Assembly (NCBI GenBank): GCA_021772095.1
Contig: JADYXR010000006.1
Location: 87,114 to 151,113, forward strand
Direction: 5' to 3'
Source of the DNA: Candidatus Obscuribacter sp.
Lineage (GTDB): Bacteria > Cyanobacteriota > Vampirovibrionia > Obscuribacterales > Obscuribacteraceae
DNA: 64,000 nt
Part shown: positions 8,828 through 15,778 of the stretch, in pieces
Numbering within the stretch: the first letter of the stretch is position 1
How the letters are laid out: each line of letters begins with the position of its first letter
The notes under the pieces: generated by a model
Seen by the model: only the letters and a program-made list of their open reading frames with translations
What the model was told of the DNA's origin: nothing
Databases searched by the model: none
Translations under genes and position numbers: made by a program

Positions 8828-10906
8828 ATGTCGAAAGCGACAATAATTATTCTTGGAGGCGGTTTCGCTGGAGTTAAGTGCGCTAAAACTCTTCGCAAAT
8901 TGCTTCCGAAAGATCAATATCGCATCGTTGTTTTCAATCGTGAAAATCACATGGTGTTTCATCCGCTTCTCGCTGAAGTGGCTTCTGCTGCGGTTCAAAT
9001 TAAACACGTCGCCGCTCCGCTCAGGCAATTACTTCAAGGAGTAATGTGCCGATCTGAAGAAGTTTTGAACATAGATCTGGAAAATAATTGCATTGAGTAC
9101 GAGGCCTACGACAGCACGCGAAAGAAAATGCAATTCGATCACCTCGTGATTGCATGCGGTAATAGAGCCAATCTCGCAATCGTTCCGGGGATGGACGAGC
9201 AAGCGTTTCCTTTAAAAACTGTTGGCGATGCGTTGCAATTGCAATCGCATATCATCGACATGATGGAGAAGGCCGAAGTCTGCGACGATCCAAAACGACG
9301 AGAATGGTATTTGACCTTTACCGTGATTGGAGGCGGCTTCAGCGGAGTCGAGGTAGCCGGAGAAATAAACGATCTGGTGCGCAAATCCAGTCGTTATTTT
9401 GAATCGATCAATGCTGACATGATCACAGTCAATCTAGTTCATTCACAAGCGCAAATTTTGCCGGAAGTGAATGCGTCGTTGCGCGATTTTGCAAAACGCG
9501 AGATGGAAAAGAAGGGAGTAAGATTCTATCTGGAACGGCGCGCCATGCAGGCTTCCAAGGAAGGCGTGCTGCTGGATTCCGGAGGATTCATCGCCTGCGG
9601 AACGATCGTCTGCACAATAGGCACCACTCCGCATCCACTGGTTGCGCGATTACCCGGAGAACACGTTCGAGGAAGAATTACCACGACCGCGGATATGAAC
9701 GTTCCCGGTTTTAGAAACGTGTGGGCAATCGGAGATTGCGCCGCTGTGCCGAATGCGGCCAGCGCTCAACTCAGCCCGCCGGTTGCCCAGTTCGCAGAAC
9801 GACAGGGTGTGCAATGCGCCAACAACATTGTCAATTCAATTCACGGCAAACCGACCAAACCGTTTTTCCACATATCACAAGGCAGTCTTTGCGCCATCGG
9901 CGGACACAACGCTGTAGCTGACGTCAACGGCATGCGGATCTCAGGGTTTCCTGCCTGGTTTATGTGGCGCGCGATTTACTTGTTGAAGTTGCCCTCGCGA
10001 GCGCAGCAGCTCAAGGTCGGCATCGAATGGGCCTGCGATTTGGTTTTTCCACGCGGTCTGGCTTACGTAAAAACCGACACATCACGGGCGGTATCACGCG
10101 CTTTTTATGCTGCGGGCGATTACATTTTTAAACAGGGCGATCCGGCAACTGAATTCTACGTGATCGAACAGGGCGACGTAGAAGTGGTGACCTGGAACCA
10201 GGACGCATCCGCAGAAGAAATCGTCGCAGTGCTCGGTCCCGGAGACTTTTTCGGCGAGGCCGCCCTAGTCACCAGCCGATCGCGCAACGCCTCTGTTCGC
10301 GCCCGCACCAATGTGCTTGTCGTCACTATGGGGCGCAGCTTGTTCACCGAGATGTCCGCCAATTTGTCACCACTTCGCGACGCTGTCGCAAAAGCCGTAA
10401 AACGACGTCGTAATGTCTGGAAAGATCTTCCGGATGTGCGCAAAATTCTCGACATGCTCCCGCTAGATCGCGTCACCGAGATAGTTCCAGGTGGCGTGCT
10501 TCGGGCAGATGATTTCCTGGATGGAATTCTCGATCTGTTCTGCCAACATCGATTGGATTTTTGTTGCGTAGTCGATGCTTCGGAACGAGTGGTCGGCGTC
10601 GTCACCAGAAGCGATCTGCTGCGCACCATCGAAGCGGCAACCACTGTGCAACTGGCTCAGGATGACGTTATTCGTGTTCATCACATTATGGGGCACGACC
10701 CCATCGTGATTAAGATCGGCGAGAGCACCGCAGTCGCAGTTAATACAATGCGCGAACACGGATTGAAAAATTTACCGGTAGTCGATGACGAAGAACGGCT
10801 TGTCGGCTGCGTTCGGATTGAAACGGTCCTCGCGCACGTCGTGCATGAACTGACTCGCCACAGAGCAATCCGTGTGACGACCGAACATATTCGTCCAACA
10901 GTTTAA
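8828..10906 (+). CDS. type II NADH dehydrogenase fused to cNMP-binding and CBS domains
   Basis: A 692-residue flavoprotein. Residues 1-400 are a type II NADH:quinone oxidoreductase: FAD motif GGGFAG (9-14), NMVFHPLL-type segment, second Rossmann motif GGGFSGVEVAGE near 170, the GD(C)AA FAD segment near 300 and the C-terminal LPSRAQQLKVGIEW membrane-surface helix region. Residues about 415-535 form a cyclic-nucleotide-binding domain with the phosphate cassette GDFFGEAAL...RSRNASVRA. Residues about 550-685 are two CBS motifs. NDH-2 passes electrons from NADH to quinone without pumping protons; the added domains suggest control by cyclic nucleotide and adenylate-type ligands, which is inference. 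The start ATG is preceded by GGGGGT. Possibly in one unit with the TPR gene upstream; convergent with the next gene. Confidence 0.88.
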   Translation: MSKATIIILGGGFAGVKCAKTLRKLLPKDQYRIVVFNRENHMVFHPLLAEVASAAVQIKHVAAPLRQLLQGVMCRSEEVLNIDLENNCIEYEAYDSTRKKMQFDHLVIACGNRANLAIVPGMDEQAFPLKTVGDALQLQSHIIDMMEKAEVCDDPKRREWYLTFTVIGGGFSGVEVAGEINDLVRKSSRYFESINADMITVNLVHSQAQILPEVNASLRDFAKREMEKKGVRFYLERRAMQASKEGVLLDSGGFIACGTIVCTIGTTPHPLVARLPGEHVRGRITTTADMNVPGFRNVWAIGDCAAVPNAASAQLSPPVAQFAERQGVQCANNIVNSIHGKPTKPFFHISQGSLCAIGGHNAVADVNGMRISGFPAWFMWRAIYLLKLPSRAQQLKVGIEWACDLVFPRGLAYVKTDTSRAVSRAFYAAGDYIFKQGDPATEFYVIEQGDVEVVTWNQDASAEEIVAVLGPGDFFGEAALVTSRSRNASVRARTNVLVVTMGRSLFTEMSANLSPLRDAVAKAVKRRRNVWKDLPDVRKILDMLPLDRVTEIVPGGVLRADDFLDGILDLFCQHRLDFCCVVDASERVVGVVTRSDLLRTIEAATTVQLAQDDVIRVHHIMGHDPIVIKIGESTAVAVNTMREHGLKNLPVVDDEERLVGCVRIETVLAHVVHELTRHRAIRVTTEHIRPTV

Positions 10907-10912
10907 ATCACC

Positions 10913-10948
10913 GCTCTCAGTCTAATTGACGGTCTCAGTTTAAATGGC
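10913..10948. repeat. imperfect 18-bp tandem duplication between convergent genes
   Basis: GCTCTCAGTCTAATTGAC (10913-10930) is followed by GGTCTCAGTTTAAATGGC (10931-10948), with 13 of 18 positions matching by eye. A partial third copy (CGGCATCAG) runs into the stop of the next gene. Confidence 0.45.
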
Positions 10949-10953
10949 CGGCA

Positions 10954-11874
10954 TCAGTCGTCTTTAAGACTAAATGACTCTTTGCCGAAAGGCTCTTCGC
11001 CACTGCCTTTCCAACTGTTCATCACAGTGTATTCGATGCCCTCGAATAAACCACCGATGAAACCAAATGGAAAGCTAACAATCGTAGCCGGAAGTAATTT
11101 AATCGGATTGGTCGATTCGCCAATGAAATCTCGATTGCCTGCTTTGGTTTGGTGAACAGTACGTTTCGCCATCGCTACCGGATATCCGAAAATGGCTCCA
11201 GCTGTAAACGACGCCAACCGCGTCGGCAGCGGAACTGTCGACTTCGCTTTTTTCTCGCCATCAATAGTGGTGGCAGGTTCAGTCGCATTTTTCACATCAT
11301 CAGATTTTTTATCGCCGTCTTTATCTTTAGACTTGTCGGCTTTTTTTGAATCTTTACTATCGTCGGAACCCTTGTCCGTAGCGGCTTTATCGCCAGCAGC
11401 TTTGTCGCTGGCAGTTTTGTCAGCCGCAGTTTTGTCTTTCGCTGCTTGCTTGGCTGCAGCTTTATCAGCAGCCGCTTTTTCCTTGGCTGCTTTAGCGTCG
11501 GCCGCTGCCTTTTGCTTCTCAGCCTTTTTCGCGTCGGCATCCGCTTTCAAATTTTTGGTGGCATCGGCGCCTTTAGCGGCGTCGGAAGTTTTCCCGGCGC
11601 CATCCTGGCTGGTCTCAGTTGCAGCGGCTGAACTAGAATTCTCTTTTTTCTTTTTGGCAGCTTTCTTGGCCTTTTCGTCGGCTTTCTTTGCGGCAGCATC
11701 ATCGACAGCTGGTTTCGTTTCTGCAGGTTTTTCCTCAGACTTTTGCTCAACAGCAGGTGGTTCGTCCTCGGGAGGCGAAGTCAGGAGACCGCCAGCCAGA
11801 GCCTGCGGGCTCAATGCAATGGAACAAACCAGCGCCAGAGTTAGAGATGTCAGCGTCAAAATTCGTTTTTTCAT
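10954..11874 (-). CDS. secreted Lys/Ala-rich low-complexity protein
   Basis: A 306-residue exported protein. The signal peptide (MKKRILTLTSLTLALVCSIA..., cleavage probably after ALA) is followed by about 170 residues dominated by Lys, Ala and Asp in runs of a five-residue KAAAD-like pattern, probably helical and extended. A C-terminal domain of about 90 residues carries two hydrophobic segments (LPTRLASFTAGAIFGYPVAM and LLPATIVSFPFGFIGGLFEG) and could insert into or lie on a membrane. The layout recalls TolA- or TonB-like spacers, but no signature of those was seen. ATG at 11874 is preferred to the GTG two codons upstream. The opposite strand is open over most of the gene because of the biased codons. 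Convergent with the NDH-2 fusion. Confidence 0.7.
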   Translation of the reverse strand: MKKRILTLTSLTLALVCSIALSPQALAGGLLTSPPEDEPPAVEQKSEEKPAETKPAVDDAAAKKADEKAKKAAKKKKENSSSAAATETSQDGAGKTSDAAKGADATKNLKADADAKKAEKQKAAADAKAAKEKAAADKAAAKQAAKDKTAADKTASDKAAGDKAATDKGSDDSKDSKKADKSKDKDGDKKSDDVKNATEPATTIDGEKKAKSTVPLPTRLASFTAGAIFGYPVAMAKRTVHQTKAGNRDFIGESTNPIKLLPATIVSFPFGFIGGLFEGIEYTVMNSWKGSGEEPFGKESFSLKDD

Positions 11875-12029
11875 AATCACATTATAAGTAGGTCTGAGCC
11901 GCGATGCACGCCGTTTCAGGCTTCACGAGCAATTATTACATGCTGACAACTGAATATTTTTGGACTAATTTTCGCCGAATTGCCGTAGAATCAGCGTGAG
12001 TTAGCGATTACTTTTGGTAATTAATATAA

Positions 12030-12455
12030 ATGAACGATCAATTCCCAGACAGAAAGAGATACGAAGTCTCCGGTAAGACGCAGACTCTCGGCATGGACTA
12101 CAGCTTGGCTGCATGTCTTTGCTATCTTCCAATTCCAATTTTGCCGTTGGCAGCAAGTATCCTCTGGCTAATCACAGAACCGAAAGCGAGCCTGTTCGTC
12201 CGCTTCCACGCCATCCAATCGTTGATGGTGCTAGCCGGTTTCGCCGCCTCACTGATGGTGGTGCAAATTATCAATTTCTTGAATTTCATTCCAGTGATAG
12301 GCGGAATGTTCACCCTCATTAGTGGCGTTGTCTGGTTCGCATTTTGCGGCGTGTGGTTCGTCTTGACCATCATGCTCGCCCTCAAATCTAAAAACGGCGA
12401 GATGTACAAGCTGCCTTACATCGGCGATATAGCTGAGAATCTGGCTACTAAATAG
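12030..12455 (+). CDS. DUF4870/Tic20-like small membrane protein
   Basis: A 141-residue integral membrane protein of the DUF4870 type. It has a short polar N-terminus and three to four hydrophobic segments, with the family-like hallmark FVRFHAIQSL between the first and second, and NFIPVIGGMFTLISGVVW in the third. Function of the family is not established; it shares a fold family with the chloroplast Tic20 subunit, which says nothing firm about role here. The start ATG at 12030 lacks a clear ribosome-binding site but is the first ATG after an AT-rich leader. It is divergent from the Lys/Ala-rich gene. Confidence 0.75.
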   Translation: MNDQFPDRKRYEVSGKTQTLGMDYSLAACLCYLPIPILPLAASILWLITEPKASLFVRFHAIQSLMVLAGFAASLMVVQIINFLNFIPVIGGMFTLISGVVWFAFCGVWFVLTIMLALKSKNGEMYKLPYIGDIAENLATK

Positions 12456-12548
12456 ACAGGCTCAGCAGAACAAATCAGCAAATGGTTCTTTCATGCGATG
12501 GAAACCGTTTGCGTTTGTGATGGAGAATTTTGTGACGGAAACCTCAGA

Positions 12549-13286
12549 ATGCGAAACCTAAACTCTCGTGACTGGCAGCGAGTCTTCGCGGTTACGCTGG
12601 TTTTTACTTGCGGCGCAATCAACTGCGCAGAAGCGAAGAATCCGCTTACAATCGAGTCACGCGCAACTAAGTCAGGAGAGAAATACTCATTCGTTTTGAT
12701 CAACAATGCCCCGGTTCGTCTGGTCGAGACGCAGCCGGATAGTGCAGATACAAAACTGCTGATGTCGCTCCCCATTGCCTTTACGAGTTTGAACAAAAAG
12801 ATAATCGGCGCCTTCGTTCACGATGGCACCGTGGATGGTTCTGTAAGTAAAAAACTTAGTGGCACGATCAAAGTACAAAACAATAGATTTGAAATCGTTG
12901 ATACCAATGGCGGTGCCTTACTGTCGAAATCCTATCTCGACGATCTAGCTTCTAATGGTGGCGCACTGGTGCAACAGTTTCTGATCGTGAGAAACGGCAA
13001 ACCATCAGCGTTTAAAGACAAAGGCGTCGCACAGAGAAGGGCTGTCGGAACATTCAAAGGCGGCAAAGAGTTCATCGTGGAAAGCAAAGGCACGATCACT
13101 CTTGCAAAATTCGCCAATGACCTTGTTGCCCTCGGCGCTCAAGACTGCGTCTACTCCGACCTCGGCGCCTGGGGTCAGAGTTGGGTGCGGGATCCAGGCA
13201 CCGGCAAACTGATCAAACTGGCAAACGAAAATTCCGTGACAGAAAACCACACCAACTGGCTTTTGGTTTCTGAAGCTCCAGATTAA
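12549..13286 (+). CDS. probable secreted phosphodiester glycosidase-like protein (NAGPA/DUF2233)
   Basis: A 245-residue exported protein. From the ATG at 12549 it opens with a signal peptide (MRNLNSRDWQRVFAVTLVF..., cleavage probably after AEA). The second half, from GGALVQQFLIVRNGKPSA through QRRAVGTFKGGKEFIV to LGAQDCVYSDLGAWGQSWV, resembles the phosphodiester glycosidase (NAGPA, DUF2233) fold, where an RxAxG segment and an acidic D-x-G/Asp-rich turn form the site. Such enzymes remove sugars from phosphodiesters; substrate is unknown. An in-frame ATG at 12498 would add 17 residues in front of the signal peptide and is less likely. The assignment rests on motif similarity judged by eye. Confidence 0.5.
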   Translation: MRNLNSRDWQRVFAVTLVFTCGAINCAEAKNPLTIESRATKSGEKYSFVLINNAPVRLVETQPDSADTKLLMSLPIAFTSLNKKIIGAFVHDGTVDGSVSKKLSGTIKVQNNRFEIVDTNGGALLSKSYLDDLASNGGALVQQFLIVRNGKPSAFKDKGVAQRRAVGTFKGGKEFIVESKGTITLAKFANDLVALGAQDCVYSDLGAWGQSWVRDPGTGKLIKLANENSVTENHTNWLLVSEAPD

Positions 13287-13471
13287 AACAATTGTCAAGC
13301 AGGGTACCAATTAGCCACAATTCCTGGCTACACTCCAGGGTGGCGCTGGCGGACAGATTCTTTTTCATTTGCCTAATTACTAACTTAGTTCCTGCCTTCC
13401 GTTTCTCTGTCTAGTTTTGCTACAGCGCCTCCTGATTAATTTCTGGCGGGAATTCGCATTGAGCGAAGACT

Positions 13472-14515
13472 ATGACCATGTCTACCTCCGTTACTAAAAA
13501 TGAGAACGAATCAGATCACGCTCTTGCCGGAAGGTACGAGCTGATTAAGTGCCTTGCGAACCATGGCACCTGCTCCGTCTACAAGGCTAACGACCAGACG
13601 ATGAAGCGCCCCGTCGCCGTGAAAGTGCTCACAGAGCAGATCATGTCGGACGAAGAGTTGCGCAGATTTCACCGCGGCGCTCTTGCCGCCTGTTCGGTGA
13701 AGCACGAAAACTGTGTCCAGATGTTCAATTTCGGAACGACGCCTGACGAACGACCATACATGGTAATGGAATTCGTGAACGGTTCGACGCTTCGCAAAAT
13801 CGTCCAAGACAACGGTCCCTTGTCGGCCACTGACGCCATCGCAATCGCTCTCCAGATCTGCGACGGCTTGTCTGCTATCCACGCAAACAACATCGTGCAT
13901 CGCGATTTGAAAACCGCAAACGTGATGGTGGATGGTTTCGACAGAAGAACTCCGGTTACCAAAATTCTCGACTTTGGTTTAGCGAAACCAGCTAATGCCG
14001 GGCATTCCAGCAAACCGATTACAAAAGCCGGACAAATCGTCGGCAGTCCGGTTTATATGAGCCCGGAACAAGTCAAAGGACTAGACCTCGATCCACGCAC
14101 CGATATTTATTCGCTGGGATGCATTCTATTCGAGATGCTGACCGGCGATCCGCTATTCCTCGGCAAGACCTCAATGCAAACGATGCACATGCACGTGACC
14201 ATGCCGCCTCCGACGCTCGCCATCGCAGCGCCCAGAAAATTTTTCCCGCAAGTGCTCGAAGACATCATCGCCCGCGCCGTGGCAAAGGATCCTAACGACC
14301 GCTATCAAACGGCCCTGGAAATGAAGGACGAATTGCTTGAGGCCGTCGAATCTCTCGAGCAATACGATCAGCTTGGAAAGACTACCGAAACTCTAGGAAC
14401 GCGCACTAGACGAGCGCCGAAGTGGCTGTTGATAATGCTTTTCGTGCTCTCGATGGCATGCCTGGCAATCGGAGTTGGAATTCTTGGCTATCTGTCGAGA
14501 ATGCATCTGCTCTAA
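13472..14515 (+). CDS. membrane-anchored Ser/Thr protein kinase
   Basis: A 347-residue Hanks-type kinase. The kinase domain spans about residues 22-285: catalytic Lys in RPVAVKVL, HRDLKTANVM catalytic loop, DFGLA metal-binding motif, and SPVYMSPEQVKG in the activation segment. The glycine-rich loop is degenerate (CLANHGTCSVYKA), which is unusual. A single C-terminal transmembrane segment lies at about residues 317-340, and only a handful of residues follow, so there is no sensor domain outside the membrane. Start ATG at 13472 or 13478; neither has a strong ribosome-binding site. Substrates are unknown. One of three kinases of this type in the window. Confidence 0.92.
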   Translation: MTMSTSVTKNENESDHALAGRYELIKCLANHGTCSVYKANDQTMKRPVAVKVLTEQIMSDEELRRFHRGALAACSVKHENCVQMFNFGTTPDERPYMVMEFVNGSTLRKIVQDNGPLSATDAIAIALQICDGLSAIHANNIVHRDLKTANVMVDGFDRRTPVTKILDFGLAKPANAGHSSKPITKAGQIVGSPVYMSPEQVKGLDLDPRTDIYSLGCILFEMLTGDPLFLGKTSMQTMHMHVTMPPPTLAIAAPRKFFPQVLEDIIARAVAKDPNDRYQTALEMKDELLEAVESLEQYDQLGKTTETLGTRTRRAPKWLLIMLFVLSMACLAIGVGILGYLSRMHLL

Positions 14516-14700
14516 AATTTTGCTCTGAACCGGGGCTGGCGTTCCGTATCAACTCAACACGTTCCGTCGACTGAATCGGAGTGCGTCAGCACTATCCGTC
14601 GACTTTTCGGGACAGGATTGCGACGTGACATTGGAACGTGGGCGTGTTGTGGGGTTCCTTTGTACTGCTAGAATGATATTGTCTTCAAACGAGCTGAACA

Positions 14701-15291
14701 TTGAACGAAGATCAAAAGCCACAATCGAATCCACCAGCGCCGCGTCATCGTTTTCCTTACAGTACGACGCTGTACTCGATGACTCAGATGGCCTCCGTAA
14801 TATTAACTGTTAGCATGATACTGCCCGCGGTGCTACACGTTTCCTTCACTGGAACATTGATTGAAGAAGCAATATTCTTTATTCTGTTTTCAATCGGAAT
14901 CACATTAGTTGGTTACGCCTTCCTGGCCCTCGCCGGTTACTTCGCGATCATGGTTCTAGTCGCGCAAAACCTGCGAAAACTAACCATGGCGGACACGCGC
15001 AGCAAGGATGTCGCCAAAGCTCTAGCCATCCGAGTTTTGCTCAGCAACCAGCCAAGGTGGTTGATTTCACTGACACCATGCGTGGTGCCAGCTGCAACCC
15101 TGGCGATCATGGCACAGTTTTATAAAGACAAACTAGCGTTCGAGAATAACGACGTCCTCTTGCAAGCATGCTTGATCCAGGCTTTAGTTTCATTCCTGAT
15201 GTGCCTGCCGTTCATCCTGAAGACGCAAAGGATGTTCAACACCAACGTGCTCGAAGAGAAACACGAGCCTGTGCCTCAAAGCGATGATTAA
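14701..15291 (+). CDS. integral membrane protein, unknown
   Basis: A 196-residue protein with a proline-rich polar N-terminus (about 25 residues) and four likely membrane segments: around residues 27-47, 55-85, 119-140 and 155-175. I do not recognise a family. The start is a TTG at 14701, since no ATG or GTG lies in frame before the first membrane segment; the first in-frame ATG would cut into it. It runs convergently toward the next small membrane gene, leaving seven bases between the stops. The gene is supported by the consistent membrane-protein composition across the whole frame, but its start is uncertain. Confidence 0.55.
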   Translation: MNEDQKPQSNPPAPRHRFPYSTTLYSMTQMASVILTVSMILPAVLHVSFTGTLIEEAIFFILFSIGITLVGYAFLALAGYFAIMVLVAQNLRKLTMADTRSKDVAKALAIRVLLSNQPRWLISLTPCVVPAATLAIMAQFYKDKLAFENNDVLLQACLIQALVSFLMCLPFILKTQRMFNTNVLEEKHEPVPQSDD

Positions 15292-15298
15292 CCTGGCG

Positions 15299-15589
15299 CT
15301 ATTCCCAAATGTCTTCAGGCTTGTAGCAAGCGGCGCTCATTCTCATTAATTGCCAGACGCACAGACCGACCATGATGAACCCGACGGTGGAGACTATCAA
15401 TCCATTTATAAGGAATGTCGGACCCAGGGTCCAGAGCTTTGTGAAAAAGGCGAGAAGGACTTCGTGCGGGAACAGCCCCAGCATCATGAATGCACCGAAG
15501 ATTGCCACCTTCATGCCGACGCATATAAGGAAGAGCCAGAACAGCACGTGTCCCCAGCGAAGCTTTTTAGTTTGATATGGTGAATTCAA
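15299..15589 (-). CDS. small membrane protein, unknown
   Basis: A 96-residue protein with two strong hydrophobic segments (about residues 14-36 and 51-78) and a short polar tail. The start is taken as TTG at 15589 because AGAGGG lies about eight bases upstream; the frame remains open up to 15688 but the extra residues look unlike coding sequence. No family recognised. It is convergent with the preceding membrane gene and downstream of the M16 protease gene on the same strand, from which it is separated by a hairpin-forming stretch. Confidence 0.5.
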   Translation of the reverse strand: MNSPYQTKKLRWGHVLFWLFLICVGMKVAIFGAFMMLGLFPHEVLLAFFTKLWTLGPTFLINGLIVSTVGFIMVGLCVWQLMRMSAACYKPEDIWE

Positions 15590-15672
15590 AAATATGCCCT
15601 CTTTTCTGATGATAGCATCATTTAAAAAGTTTGCCAGCCCGCCCGCTAGAGAGCCCGAAAGGCACATACAAG

Positions 15673-15720
15673 GCAGTCTCCCAACCACAAGTCTAGAGGA
15701 GACCAGGGTCAGGAGACTGC
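15673..15720. repeat. 9-bp perfect inverted repeat
   Basis: GCAGTCTCC (15673-15681) pairs with GGAGACTGC (15712-15720) across 30 bases. It lies between the M16 gene stop (15779) and the small membrane gene start (15589), both minus strand. There is no T-run after it, so it may be a leader or processing hairpin rather than a terminator. Confidence 0.45.
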
Positions 15721-15778
15721 AAATGCGTTCAATTTCGAACCACTTTCCGGACTTTAATCCATCCGAAGATTCGGTCCG

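Noticed and set aside
11192..11887. 231-codon open frame on the plus strand
   Set aside because: It is the complement of Lys/Ala-rich codons (GCN, AAR), which gives Ser/Ala/Phe-rich sequence without a domain.
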